Counted from the stretch's first letter, positions 25,085 to 39,116 are shown. The stretch is 64,000 nt of DNA from Psettodes erumei (GCA_016785225.1 JAFBJZ010000821.1:930001-994000), one strand, 5' to 3'. Notes: generated by a model from the letters alone, not told the origin. Made by a program: numbers and translations.

Positions 25085-25580
25085 GTTTACATGGGGTTAG
25101 CATGTTAGCATTCGCCAATTAACACTAAACACGGGTGAGGTTGACGGGTATGGACGAAAGCAGTTAACTGACTGACTGACCAGGAGACCGCTGCTAAAAA
25201 TGAAAGAGTTTGAATCTTCCAGTTGCACTTCAGATATTTTCTGTGCAAAGGTGACATTGAAGGTAGCACTACAAGAAAGCTCAAAGTGACCAGAATAGAA
25301 AGTGATCATTCTCTGGGGAGCATGAATGCTCTCGGCAAACTTTGTGTTTATCTGCAGTTTAGATGTAGACGTCTCTTGAATGAAATTTGGACTGATGGTT
25401 GCATCACTGGAATAGTGAGGGGGTAAAATGCCTCTCATGATAAGGTCCATACTCAGAAGACCATGCATATTTGCAGTCTGCCAGTCACACTAACCAGCAC
25501 GAAAGCAAAATTATTAAGAATCAGTCATCCTCTGGGGACTGTGAAACCTGACCAGTTGATCCTGAGATATGTTTCTCTGG
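25085..25580 (+). repeat. Teleost 'TTAGCATGCTAAC' dispersed repeat, copy A
   Basis: Opens GGTTAGCATGTTAGCATTCGCC, then AATTAACACTAAACAC and GGTTGACGGGTATGG. It later has two 'CTCTGGGGAGCATGAATG'- and 'CTCTGGGGACTGTGAA'-like lines and 'GTTGATCCTGAGATAT'. This order matches a percomorph repeat that also occurs at 53100-53480 and 57838-58135. Boundaries are approximate. Confidence 0.5.
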
Positions 25581-27639
25581 ACCCAACGACAGGGCAACGT
25601 GCTGCCACTTTGCCTCCTCTTTCGCTGAAGAAACAGCTATGATATTAGTCAGGCTATGTTTTCAGTGAAGTCAAAGTGAGTGTTTAGGGCATCCATCCTC
25701 TTTGTCAGCGCAGACTTATCTCAGTGGGCTCACTCGCACAAAGCATTATTAGTAATGCCGGCTGCTTTTAGCCATTAGGTTTCTGGCTGGCTTCACTTGC
25801 TCTGTGGTGTTTCAGCAGTTTCAAATGAAAGGGGACCTAGCAAGCTGCTGGGGCCTCCAAAACACCCACAATAATTATTTGAATTGTTCAGTGACTGCGG
25901 CAAAAGTGTTCATATGCTCCATAATAATAGAGTGCTAGGTGTTAATGGCCACAGATGGAGGAATTTTGAAAAATGGTTCTAACAGAATCCCAGGGAAGCA
26001 ATTGTGCATAATTCATGATGTTTGTGGCGCTGGGAATTCAGTGTTTGAGTCATATTGGACAAAAGGAAAAGTAAAGGTACACTTTTATGCCCCAATAAGA
26101 GGATACATTTTAAGGTTTAAACACCAGACATTATAGCATTTTCCTCATAGATTCTGTCTGTCTGAACAATTACTATCTTTTCTTTAAAAGCTAGAGAGGA
26201 AACTTGCACAAGGTGAAGCAACCAATCTTCTAAGCCCTGAGGCAGGAGCTGATGTGTTTACTCATTTAGCTCACTGTGTGAGTTTGACCATTACTTTTCT
26301 GTGTGGTCTTTGTATCAGCTCAGAAATAAGCAGCTTTTACCCGGTGCTTACTGCCCTCAGGACTGGTTCAATACAAATTCATTTGGTCATGTCATTTAGA
26401 GTTTAGCTTGGGGTTGGGTTGTGGATCAGAGTGACACTTCTGCTCGAAAATAACAAGACAGAGACATTTTCTTGGACGGGAAAGAGATTTGTTTTTTGTA
26501 AGGGCTTCGGTAATGATTGGCAGCTAGAAATCCATTACATCCAGATGATTCCTGCATAACAAGGCATTACAAAGAGCGCTGATGGGGGTACAAGTGCTGT
26601 TTTAGCTGATATCCATTCACTGAATTTCAAAAATTGGGGCTCTTGTTGAAAGATAATCAATGATATTTTTAAGAGGTTTTTTCCCCCTGTTCTGGCAGAG
26701 ATTTGAAATGAAAATGTGCTTGTATCATATGCGCCCTTTCAAAACTGGTCAGCTGACATTTGTCTGCTGTAATATCATTAACAAGTTGCACTAATCAATA
26801 TTTTATATGACCAATCAGGGAGATGACAATTTGCAATATGAAAAGTGCCTATGTGGTTTGCTGCGTTTCACCTGAGGGTGATGGTGACACCCCTGGACAC
26901 TCAAAAGTGTAGTCAGGTAACAGTTGCGTAGTGTTAAGGATATTGTTAAGGCCTTTTTAGTGATCATTTTAATGAAGAATCACTTCAAACCTTTCATTTT
27001 CATTTCAATTTAGTAACAAACCCTGTCACTTTACTTTAAGGATTGCATGGGGTGTGATTCCCCGTGTGTTATTCTTTTGACTTTTCTTTTTTCTCATTTT
27101 TCTCCGATTCCCCCCTCACCCTTGCCACATCAGGATCTGGTAAAGGCAGAGAGAGGAGATGGAATGTGAGACACTCATCACGTTGTCAAAACAAAACTGG
27201 AAATGAATGCTAATGTTGCTCTGTGTTTTCTGCATATGTAAATAGGGACTATTTGCTAACACGTTAGCCATATTAATTTTATCCAGCCATAATATGTCAA
27301 AGGTGTATTTTGTGGGGTTCTGCGCAACCCATATGAATGCAGATTTAAATCCTCTGATTTTCCTCTCTCCCTAGTGAACCAATTTTTTGGTTTTACTTGC
27401 TGATTTCAACATCAAACAACAACTAAACTCAAGGTTTCAATCAGTTACAACACACACAGCTCATCATAGCCCAACCATAAAGTTTTGAAAAATCACTGTT
27501 GGCAAACTGATCCCAGCAGGAACTGTATTTAAATGAACAAAAGATTCATGTGAAATATACATGTCACAATATTTAATCATCAGTTATATTTTCTGTTAAC
27601 AACCAAACAGGTCATGCTGTGATGATTTCTTAGTATAAA
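25581..27639. other. Intergenic, no gene seen
   Basis: AT-rich desert without recognisable gene, RNA or long repeat. Confidence 0.55.
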
Positions 27640-28120
27640 CAGGCTTAAAAGTGGACGGCTGGATAAACAGGCAGGTGACAGGAATCCAAACACTGAGAGC
27701 AAGAGCAAAGGAATACTCAGGAACACTAAGGGCAGACTGCTAAGGCCCAGTTGCCCTGACTATACTCGTACACGATGGTCCACACTCCCCCCGCTGGCTA
27801 CGTGGGTCTGAGCACATTGACATCATCACAGTACGGCTTTTGTGTTGGAGTAAATCCCTCTTACACGGCACAATGGGCTACATTTTATTTTATTAGTCTG
27901 TCTTTGTCGGGAACTAAAGCAGATTCACAAGGAAGACGCTCAAACTTACACAAATGTTCAAAAAGAGAGAGGAACACAAAGACTAATACACATGAGAGGT
28001 GATTATACACAGGTGGCGGAAATCACACAATGGCAACAGGTAAGATCATTTCAAGATAACATGGGAAATGACCGAGACCAGATAGGAAGTCACGCAGAGG
28101 GCAGATTGTGACAGACATCT
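27640..28120. repeat. Possible degraded dispersed repeat
   Basis: The A/C/G-rich style (AACACTGAGAGCAAGAGCAA, GGAACACAAAGACTAATACA, CAGGTGGCGGAAATCACAC, CGAGACCAGATAGGAAGTCA) resembles the text of common fish mobile-element internal sequence. I cannot name the family. Confidence 0.25.
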
Positions 28121-31100
28121 TGTGTTAAAGACTGTTTAACATCTGCAGGGGACAACTAGTCAGCTTTACACACACAGAACCAGATGACATGACTGAAAGG
28201 ACCCTCTGCACTTCAATAGGATGCTGTGTGTGTGTGTTGCGCCTGTATATGTCCCTGTGCACTGGGTTCCATTAGATGTGCATGCTCGTGTGCGAGCATG
28301 TCAGTGCAGGACGCCTCTCTGCTGCGTGCTGATAAATGCAGTGACTGCGCCCTACATCAGAACTTGGAGTCTATTTGCTGTCTCCCACGCCTTTGGCGGG
28401 TCGACCCAGAGAAGATAGTTGCTGAGCCGGAGAAATGTTTTAACTGAGTTGTCTCGGTTTGGAGATCGCTCAGCAGGCAGACCTGAATTAGCAATGACAG
28501 TGAAAGTTGAGGGTGAAAGAGAGGGTGAAAATAGTTATTGCTCAGGCTGATTAACACCACAAGTTTCCCAACACCTGAAAAGGGGTTCAGATTAGCACCT
28601 TAATGTGATATGTAAGTTTCCGTCCCTGGCAGAGGTTCCACAAGTTGTGCACTGACTGCTGACAGTGTAATCTCAGTATGGTACAGTGTGTGTCAGAGGG
28701 ACATCACGCTTCACCTTGTATGCAACTGTTGTTCTATGGATTATAGTAAAAATCAATTCCACTCAACAACAAAGCTGCATTCTCAGCTGGGTATTATCAC
28801 CATGTATGCATCAGCCCTGGGGACGTAGTTCTGTCTGATAGAAAAACTGCATTAATATGGTAAAATGATTAATATTATGACAAACTATGTTTTTTTTTCT
28901 TTGAGAACTACCTCGGGTAACACACAGATTGCACCAGAGTTCCATTAAACCAGACTAAAGGGCAATCCACACAGAAAGCATTTTAAAAAGCTTTTTTTTC
29001 ACTCATCCCTTTCATGGAACAAAAACTGTACCATTTTATTAAATGCACTGACTCTGCAATCCCTTTTCCTTTTATCTGTGATGAGCTTAGTGAGGCAAAA
29101 GTTGATTGCTGTAAATATTGAATTATTAATTCGGGTGGGTTTTGTGAACAATGAGTGGTAGTGGGAAGAATGTAACACAGCCCATTTGATTATCAGAGCA
29201 ACACTGCTTCAAAAAAAAATGCCAATCAAGTTTGTCAAATCAATTCACAGCTTGACACTCTATTTTCCAAAATCACACACCAGTTTTTGCTACTCATGCC
29301 CTTGAAGGCCCCTTTCCTGAAATGAAAGGGAAAGTTTTGTGTTATCAGTAATGAATAATGAACACAAGACAGGGGAAATATGAAATGTAGCTTTGTTTTG
29401 ATCATATCGCAACACTTTTAACCAAATGGGCTTTAAATTAATCAAATCACTTGATAATTGATCATGTTTTTACCGTGCCATTTTCAGTTTGGACTGCAAT
29501 TTCATCACCTCTGTTTTTATCAATTCATTGTTGTTGCCTCCACCCCTCATCACATGTAGCATGTTTGCAAATTGAGTGGAGACTGGCAGGAACTCTATCA
29601 TTAATTCTTGAGAAATCTTGTTCTAAAATACAGTGTTGAACAAGTGGGACTTGTTGGTTGCACTGGGCTCATGAATAAACCAAATAACGTGGCATCGACT
29701 GTGCAATCCAAACAGCAAGTGTGGAGTTTCAGTGATTCTGACAGTGACTATACAGACCCTTGTATGCGTGTGGTTTTTTATGTGCCAATGTATTTTAATC
29801 AGAGTGTTTGCTCCAAGCTGGCGATGCTGATTCAGAGCATGTTTGATCAGTCTGCTTTTTCTAGCATCCAATATGTCCGCAGATGATAACCTCCCCCCTC
29901 CGAACCGGCCTTATCTGAATCATTATGGCTCGAAAGTTTAAAAAGGGCAGACCTCACTGCAAGAGAAAGACAATCAATTCCTGTCCCAATCATAGATGAG
30001 ATTAAGAACTGAGATGAGATATTCAAAGTTGGTGTAGTGGTGGACTGACATACTGATTAAATAGTGTTTTTTTATGTCCAAAGTCAGTTAAATGGTTAAA
30101 TGCCCTGCATCTCAAAGTGTGAGCTCCTCTTCTGTCCATGACTTTCCCTCCTTGAAATCTCATCACCGCCTACTTTATGGATGCTGTAATCAATGCTGGT
30201 GTGATGCCTGCCAGACTCAGACTTGATTTAGGAACAGTAAATGACCATTTGGCTGAAATACAGCATCATTTTTTTTGCATTCTTTTAAAGAACCAAGCTA
30301 AAGCAGACAGCGTGACCTTTGGTCCACACACCGGAGAGGAGAAGATTGAGTGATGATGACTGATCTTGTGAAGCAAGTGTGCAGAGTTGTGAACAGACCT
30401 TTCTGACAAATAGAGATAAATTTGCGACTTCACAGTCATCAATCCAGTGCTGCAGGTCCATTTCCAGATGGACCTTCATAAAGGGGAACACTGCATGCAG
30501 CAATAACTCCTCCCACTTCACCTCACAACCCATGCAGATGTAAGACCTACTTCCTGGTTCATCCTCAGCCGACAGTAGTTGTACATTCATTGCATCTGTG
30601 TGCAATGAGCAACATTGCAATGAGCACAACCTCCAAACAAAGTGGAGCAGAAAATGACTAAATTATCTTTACAACCTAAAAGATTTTTTGACTGCTTGTG
30701 TTTCTTTACTTGTTAGACCTATTTTGGTGTAATCTAATGGTTAACCATCATTTTGCTTCAGAACTTTACGCTGTAATTTACTTTTGCAGTTGAGAAATAT
30801 GAGTCATGATGTGAGTGGCAATGCTCTTTTTGGGGAGCTGGAGTCCATGTGGAAAAAGTTTTCCCAGCATTAGATTAGGATGATAAATCCCTGAACCTGA
30901 CACATACAGTCAACACACATACATCTACATTACACTCACACAACGATTGCATCATTTGTTTACACAATCAATTACTGTGCGATCAAAACATCTCCTCACT
31001 GCTTTAATAAAAACGAATTGCTACTTTCTATGCAAAGTTTTTTTTTCTGTTCAGCGCCTGAGTGCCAGTAAAATCCAGCCCCTAAAAATGAATCACAGCC

Positions 31101-32479
31101 TTTGAATCTCTCGAGGAGTTGAAATGGAAGACAAATAGCGTAAAAAATGAAATTAAAGAAGCATAACTCTACGCAACTGACAAAACACGCGATTCATCAT
31201 TGCGAGGAAATGTGTGCTCGCTGTTACGAGAAAGGCAGCGTGGACATTATGCCAAATGAATCCAGCTTGTGGTGGCTGCTGCCCTGAACAAAAAGGCCTG
31301 CTCCTTCTAACAGACAGCTTTGCACACACACTGTGGACCCCCCTGTGTTTCTGCAGTCATGTAGTTCCCTATCACCATCCCTCCATCCCTCCATGACTTC
31401 TTATCCACAGTACCTGCCCGTTTCTCCCTCACTTCCTCTCTTTTCAGGTTATATTAATGCTCGCCAGTAATATTTTATGCCTCACCATTCACATATCTGC
31501 AAGCTGACTGTTGTTTGGAGAAGTTCCAATGTCTCCCAAAAGGCCATGAAATGTATGACAATGACAGACTCAAAGTTTCACACAAGTGGATTGATATTTA
31601 TGTGCAATGATTCACACTGTAGCTGACTCCTTTTTTTTGGAGATGTTCAGCCTTTTTCCCAGGAGGCCTTGGGATGCACTTAGGTTGTCTCTTAAGACTT
31701 CACCCAAAAAGTTTCTCCTCTTGCAAGCAGCTTTATGTAGTGAACATATTGTTTTGCTGGTATTTTATGTAAGAGATAGTGCAGCAATACAAAGAAAGAT
31801 GATTGCTTTTTGTGTTCATTACAGGGGAAGGCTGTATTTGGCACAGCCTGGCTGGTTTATGAGATGCAGTGCATGCAGCTCTTTCTCCCACTTGTATGCT
31901 AAAGTAAAGTGCTCTCTTCTACCTTCCACGATAGGCTAGAAACAACACTGCAGTTTAGCAAATAAGTTATGGTGTGGGTTGTCTGTAACAGGCAAAATAC
32001 CTTTTTTTTGTTTAGATTTACCATACACACTTTTGCCAACCTGCACATTTGTATCACTTGCGTATTTGGTGGTGGTCAAGCTGTGTCCAGGAGCATTTGT
32101 TCATTGAGTATACAGTGAATGTGACATTAGAACCTTCCGGTTCTGTTGCAGAAGTAAGAAAACCCTGTTTAAAATCTATATCTGATATCAAACACTGAAA
32201 ATAATTTAAAAAAAGCTTCTCAGCAGTGTATCCCATGAGTCATTTAATGTATTTAGATAAGTACAGAAGTTTTTTTTAAACAACAGCAATCTAATAGTGT
32301 TACCCTACTACTTAAGTTTTAGCTGCCTTTAACGAACATAATTTCCCATAAGGCCTTGAGGTCCGCAGGTTGTATGTGGCTGGGAACGCTGAGCATTTCT
32401 TAAAGCAACAGCCATCACACAGGCTCGACTGCATTAGAATAAATACTCCTCTCTGTAACCCATTAGCGCCTCCTAGTGA
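28121..32479. other. Intergenic, no gene seen
   Basis: AT-rich desert. Short open frames are scattered, but none resembles a protein family. No long tandem array. Confidence 0.55.
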
Positions 32480-32739
32480 CGTAATTGGGACGCAGACGGG
32501 AGAGCGCTCGAGAGGAGTTTTACTTCCGATTTTTACTTGGTGGGAATCCGATCCGGAGCACAGCAGTGGCACCGGCCCGCAGTTCCTGGGCAGAAAGTCG
32601 AAACAGAGTAACCACTTTGGTTAAGAGTTGGTTTGAGATCAGAAAAATAATGATGATTAATGAAGAGGGATTATCAGAAGGTGAAAAGACAGCTGCCGCC
32701 GAGTCGTGGACCCGTCATGGCGTACTAATTAATTAATCT
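32480..32739 (+). promoter_or_regulatory. Candidate promoter / first non-coding exon
   Basis: An isolated CpG-containing island in AT-rich desert. It includes a CRE-like TGACGTAA (about 32477-32484), GC-rich sequence to about 32600, and ends at a consensus donor (ATCT|GTGAGT, donor at 32740). A second exon-like block follows at 33112. Start and direction are inferred from the donor and from the downstream exon. Confidence 0.25.
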
Positions 32740-33111
32740 GTGAGTTAGCTGCTAGCTAACAACATAGCAACATTGCTGCTAACCTCGACAAACATCACTT
32801 ACTTGGAGAATTTGTGCTCTAGGATGTAAGAACAAAATAGTCGGGATTAGAAAATAACCTTATGAAGTTTGGAATTGTCTGTTTTTACTGGAATACTGTA
32901 AATTCATACCAAATTTAAAGTTGGTTGGTTCATTTCTCTGTAATTCAGCAGAAATAATTCTAGCTAGTTTATTGAACAGGAGAGATAGGAATAAGTCACA
33001 TGTTAAAATGTGTAGTTTTTGAGATATTTTTGGTATGTAAGGATATGACTCGATGTTTGAGAAATATAAATGAACTTTATTACTGTGGATAAGCAAGTGT
33101 TTACTCTACAG

Positions 33112-33344
33112 GCTGGATCTGGTTGAAACTATCACTACAGACAGAGATGTGCTGCTCCAGTGGCTGTCACCCCGCTGCGTCCTGCTCTTCATCACCTTCA
33201 TCACCATTCTCCTACCGCTCACTTAATCTCCGCTGCTGTCATCATCCTTGGTCTTTATCCCCACTACTCTACGGGTTCCCTCTTCTTCATTGTCTCCGTC
33301 CTCCTCTGAGGCAGGACGGACCGTCTCCCTCGCCAAGGATGGAG
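33112..33344 (+). other. Candidate second exon ending just after a strong-context ATG
   Basis: Preceded by TTTACTCTACAG and followed by GTAGGA. It is pyrimidine-rich, like many 5'UTR exons. The last six bases are ATGGAG in the context CCAAGGATGG (A at -3, G at +4), so translation could start here and continue in an exon I could not find. One frame is open over 34 codons from 33113 but ends at TAA, and I recognise no product. Together with 32480-32739 it could equally be a lncRNA. Confidence 0.25.
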
Positions 33345-33945
33345 GTAGGAACTTTGAATTTTTAGTCCCAACATTTAAAAAATGTGGTAGAAGGACACTG
33401 TGTTTGAACCCTACTGCCCCTGTTACATGTGGTTGCCGTATTGAATAATTTAGTAAGACATATCTGGCTTTCTATTATACTTGACTATGGTTTAGTCAAT
33501 AATAGGAGTTTTATCATTTCAACTTGTAAATCATCCTGGTTGCAGGGACAGCTTTGTTTCATGCCCTGTACAGGACAAAGTCAACAATCTGGAAAATGTA
33601 GGGCTGTAAATGACTGAATATGTGTGAGGTTATTGTTATAACTTAAATTAGACAGCAAAAACACAATGATACACTACAGAGGAACTTAATGGTATGTGGT
33701 TGTTGGTGTGAATTATTGAGGGAGGGATTGGGAAATGTTATTTTGTTCTTAACTGCTTCAGAGGCGTGGATGCTTTGGAAGTTTTAAGACTGTAGAGATT
33801 GTCTTGCTGAACTTGTTGAGCTTTGAGAGACTGGCTGTGAGACTGTGGATGTGGATGCATTATGATCACTTGAGTACCCACAATGCAGCATTCTTAGGTT
33901 TATTTCACAGCATCTATAGTTTCTGAGATATAAAGAATTGTAGTA

Positions 33946-33976
<31 letters not shown>

Positions 33977-36009
33977 GGGGTCACAGTGTCAGTGAACAGC
34001 CTCTGTGTGGTGATTCTAAACTTGAGCAAGCTTGCTGCCGGTAAATGTGTTGTACTGAAGTAGATACTTTTCCAAATTAGAGCTGAGTCTTTGTCTTTTT
34101 AAGGAAAAGGACAATTAACTGGTCTATGTGAAGAATAACCTGAAGGATAACATGTATATACAGTTACATAACACGTCAAAATGTTCACTCTACCATTATT
34201 ACTTGATGTGTACATCAGTGGCATGTATTTTACAGCATTTACAGGTAAGAAATCAAAGTATATCAGTATGTGATTTCTCTCATATTGATGTGCCATAACT
34301 TACATTCACTACAGACATACCTTTCACTGAATATCAGTAAAACATCAGGAAGATTTCTTTTGCTTTTTATGTTGAACCCTGAGAGCTTTGCTGCTTCTCC
34401 TACAAACCAGTGAATGATTGCTTACGCCTTCCTTTAAATATTTCGCCCCTTCTTTTCTGCAGTTACTTAAGTGTACTCAGTCATACGCTTGAAAAAAGAT
34501 CTACCCTCTCATGGCTAAAGAGCCAGATATTTTCCCAAGGAGTCAGTGAAGACCGAACCCAGAGCTGCAATGAGACTGAATTGACTCACCAGGTTGCCAG
34601 GAACACAAAGCATGGCTGGTGCTGCTCTTTGCCTGCTGGATGTGTAAACTGGTCACAGTTTGTCATCCAGTTCATCATATCAGCATGTGGCATGTTTGCA
34701 TTTGCATCTTGTTGCTGCTCTACTGAACTTTCAGAAAAGGCTGAAAAAAGAAGAAAACGGGACTGTTTCTCACTCTCGTCTCTCCTCATTACATTGTCAG
34801 GACAGTAGGTTATGGCCGTGGTGCAATGCAGCGCTGGCACGCACGCCGTATGTCACGTTAAATACCTTTTGTAGCATATTGCTGCTTACATTTGTCAGGA
34901 TCAAGATGGATGTGGATATTCCGGCTCGGCTATGATTTACTTCCCAAAGTTGCGCCATCATTTGTCTCGACATTATGGGTGTTTATTTCTCTGCAAACAA
35001 AGATCTTCAGTCTAAGCACGAGTACGATTTTTTTTAGCAAGAAACAGTTTCAAAGTGCAGGAAACGGCATCATAACCGCAGTGAAAGGGACCCTGCGTCT
35101 GAGCCAGCTTTAATTACAGTGTGGTGCAGTGGTAAAACAAAGGATCACTATCTGATGAGTGCATTGAAGGTGGATCTGCCTATACACCCTGTTGTCTACA
35201 CAATGTGTCTACTGGTAAAGGTGATGAACCAGTGATTGCTGGACAGACTTTTGACTCCACTGTGGCCACCCGTACTAAAGCCATACAGCACCATTAGACA
35301 CACAATATCATAGACACAAAGTTGTATTTCTCCAAGCTTACACATGTGAGCTCTTCATTATGTGATAAACTTTCTCCTTAGGCTGCAGCCAAAAGATAAG
35401 ATTCACCATTATTGAGTGCAGTGGGGGAGGTAAACAAATAATAAAAAAAAGGGGGATCAAAAACAGCTGACATTTCATCGCTATCACAGTTTTCAGTGGG
35501 ACATCAGAGCGATGTTATCTGATGATGGGTCTCAGTGAGATACCACAACCGAGCTTTCATGACAGTTCTGACCAAAGAGGTCAGAGCCAGGCAGACTCAG
35601 GCGTAATGGAAGTTTGGATGAGGAGATAGAGAAGGGGAATACAAAGACTCATTCAGACTTATGTGCTTTTTTTTTGCCACTCTTCCTGTTAACTGGGCAG
35701 CGGGGAGCAGATTTTCATGTCAATGACTCATCTGCCTCATTGAAGGGCCCCTTCAGCAGGACATTAATTTCTTGCCAGCTTTTGGCTGTCGTCTCATACA
35801 GTGGCTGGCTCTCTCTCAAACCGTCTGGGACAGGAGAGTAACGAACGACAGCGTCAGTCTTGTTGACGCGATGCAAATTTCATCATCTGGACCCAGACAT
35901 CGTCTTTGCTCTTCAGCCACAGGCTGCAGCATCCGACACCTGTGACAATTACACCTCAAAATATTTGTTTGTGCTGGCATTGAGGTTTGGAGAAGCCCCC
36001 CTCTAGTTT
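33345..36009. other. Intergenic or intronic, no coding exon recognised
   Basis: It contains (GT)n at 33947-33970 followed by a G run. If the 33112-33344 block is a real 5' exon, this would be its first downstream intron. No convincing continuation exon was found. Confidence 0.5.
33947..33970 (+). repeat. (GT)n microsatellite
   Basis: Twelve GT units followed by GGTGGGGGGG. Confidence 0.9.
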
Positions 36010-38951
36010 GGTTTAGAGAGGTCTCTCTGCGTTTTTAAGGACAGGTGTGGGAATTAGTGCCTCTTGAGAGAAGACGTCGGGAGTCGGCCAGCGTGAAGAG
36101 AAGGAGAAGCGGATAAACCGATGCGTGACTGGATTAAAGACTGCAGGGAACAGTGAGGGTGAGAGTGGGCGTGAGGATAATGATGTAAATGGCTGGACTG
36201 AAGCACAGAAAAAGAAATGAGATTGGGATGGGGGGAGGGACGGCGGAGTGGCGCGGAGGAGGGCTCTTGTCAATGAGAGGTTCAAACTGATTTTGAGGAT
36301 CAAGGAAGGAAATGATAAGGAAAACGAGTCCGATGGCATCAGCTCACGGGGTTAAGGAGGAAACAGACAAGGGAGGAATTGCTCAACAAAGATGATGTCA
36401 TGCTCACAGGATTAGACGTACTCGTGTTAATTCTTCGGTGGGATGCAAGGAGTGTGCCGTCCAACGGCCGAGGGTTTAAAGGCTTTGTCGGGGGTTCAGA
36501 ATGTAAACCTGATATAGTATGGGCAGACATGGCTTAAACCTGATTTAGATTTTGTGGGTACGTGCGCATGAGAAGGGATGAGGAACTGGAAGCAGAGGAT
36601 GCAATAAAGGAGCTTGATAGAGGAAGGGTCGATGGATTTGGGAGTTTTAATGCCCGTTCTCTTTGGAGAGGGCACAGGACTGATATGATTTTGATGGACT
36701 CCAGGAAATGAGTCAATTTCAGCATCACTGTCATTAGCAGATGTTTGTCATTAACCCCACTTCATCTAAAGTAGGCAGTGAAACCAGGGTGGCCTCAGAA
36801 GAGAAGAAAAAGGAAAAACAACTTTTAAAAACACAGATAGAAAGATTAAACAGGAAGGTCAGAGGCGTTAAGATAAGTGCTGCCTGCCAGACAAGTATAA
36901 GAAAAGCTGCGTGGGAAATATTTACCGGATGAAGCAGAATGCCTTGATAATTTATTGTGGGTAATCACATGAATGCAGAATCATTTATGGGAGGTTTAAT
37001 TAAACATGGTAACGGATGTGACTAATAGATTGAGGTGATGACCGTTAAATCATTTTTAGAATCAAATGAGGCCCGGTTTCACATCATTATCTTTGGGATG
37101 GTGTCCTTTTTTATTTTTCGAACCCTTCACCTGCGTCAAGTTGTGGAAGTGAACGCAAGTCAGACCAGGCCCAGGGGTCTCAACCACAGCTGGTATGAAA
37201 AGGAGGAAGTTGTTGTGGAATGGTGAATGTACTGTAGTAAAGGGAATAAAGAAATGTAATTAAAAAGTATTAAAACCCCTCACAACAAGGCCCACAACAG
37301 TATAAACCACTGCAAGCAGTTGAAGGACTATTAAAAAAGCTATTATGAATCGAGAACATTTTGTGGCGCTATGGGAACAAACTCCTCAGATTAACAATGT
37401 GAGAATGAGGGGAACGACACTTTAACTTCATCACGACGAACAGAGTCGGGTTTGAAGGAGGCAGAAGTGAATAGGGAGGTGGTGGCAGCAGTAAGGTTTG
37501 ATGTGGAAAAAGTCAGTACCTTCAGCTACCAATTAAAACCTTTGTTGTTTTCAGTGATGACTGATGATGCGTTTGACGACGTAGGCGAAATATCGGGAGA
37601 TCTTCGTACACAGATGACGGGGCAGCGTGGAAAAGAGGGAGGGACGTCGGCCATGAATCAGGATGGAAACAGTTTTTCCGGCGATGAAGGCTGAGGTCAA
37701 ACTCTGTTCATATAGCAAGGAGCTGAAATGACATGAAACCAGTCAGTTCTGGATTATGGGCGCGTGGCATATGGATGGATCTTTAAAACCTTGTTGGGGA
37801 AACTGGAGGCAGTAAAAGCGCAAGTATCGTCGACATGTGGAGGAGCTTTTTACAGCAACAGCTGCGCCTCTACTGCAGAGATATGATGACACGTCAGGTT
37901 TATTTACAAGGATAAAATAACCATCCACCCTCAGTGTGACTGAGCCATGCTGGTCAACTATACCCGCTGCAGCTGGAGATAGAGCTTAGCCTTATTTGAC
38001 TTGGTAAGAGATGAACATTTTAAATCATACATCAGACATACAGCAAACAATCAAGGTCACATTTAGATTTATTCAGATGGTGCTAAAGACCCCAAGACAG
38101 GTGGAAAAGTAAGAGCATTAGTTCTCCCTGCGTTTAAAGTTACCCACTGAAACATCTGTTTTTGCGTGTGAAATAGCAGCCACGGTTGTCGCCTCACAAC
38201 GGGTCGGGGACGCCAGGCCACGCAGAGAGGTAATTGCAATCAGATTCATTTGTTGCATCAGTGAGTCTAAATTTGGGCAACTCCAGGTGAGGATTTACTG
38301 TTTGGAATACAATTATTGTTCACAACTCACCAAATGCGGCCTGTTGTCAGCTTCCCGTTTAATGCCATTGTACTGAACCTCTCTAGAATTTGCCTAGAGG
38401 ATGGTTGTGAGGTAAATTTTTACCCCATAAATGTTCTATTTCTATACTCGTGAGCACCCCTCCAGATTGTAGAAACTCTCCGGCGCGGGTCCCTGCTCGT
38501 ATTGGAACTGATGGGAATGAGAAGGCGGATAAAGCAGGTGCTTTGAAGCGTGGGAGTAGTCGCATTAATGTAAATACGAGTAAGAAGCTGCTGTACGTTA
38601 GAAGCTCAAGTGGTGATTAAGGGACTAATCAAAAAAAGAGCTGAATGAATGGAACAAAGACAGGAAATGAAGTTATCTTTCACGAAAATCAAGCGTTAGT
38701 TGGGAGTGTAACAGGAAAGAGTAATGGCTGGCCAAAGTGGACCAAACAGATTGGAAAGCATAATAATGGAAAGTGTGAATACTGTGGAGATGAAGAAGCA
38801 GCGGACCATGTTTTATTGTATTATGTTTCAGAGAGAGAGGAGTAATGCTCTCGCAAAGAGTGGAGCGCAAAATATCAGCAAGTCTGAAAAAGATCTCCCT
38901 CCAGAATATTTAAGATCAACAAGATTAATGATTAGACTCAGAGAAGTATGA
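36010..38951 (+). mobile_element. Decayed RNase H-bearing non-LTR retrotransposon (I/Nimb-like LINE)
   Basis: A defective LINE copy read on the + strand through many stops and frameshifts. In order: a probable ORF1 fragment near 36250-36340 (VNERFKLILRIKEGNDKEN); a reverse-transcriptase block at 37458-37511 (EAEVNREVVAAVRFDVEK) carrying the catalytic Asp of motif A; the start of an RNase H domain from 38067 (IYSDGAKDPKTGGKVRALV); its end at 38486-38557 (RVPARIGTDGNEKADKAG); and a Cys/His tail near 38771-38830 (KCEYCGDEEAADHVLLYYV). The copy is about 2.9 kb, shorter than a full element, so much of endonuclease and RT is deleted. The reading frame seems to end at 38949-38951. In the tail the usual second-pair Cys is Tyr. 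The clade name is inference from the RNase H and motif wording. Limits are approximate. Confidence 0.7.
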
Positions 38952-39116
38952 ATATCATTTTTTTTTTCATTTGGCTCCCTTTCCTCTGTACAGCTATTCT
39001 GACTGCTTTGATTGGAATTCTTGGTTGAGAGCGAGTCGACATGCGGCCCGCGGTCCAGATCTCTGTGGATCTCAAGCTTGAAGAGGAAAAGCTCCGGCCT
39101 CTGACCCACAGCATAC

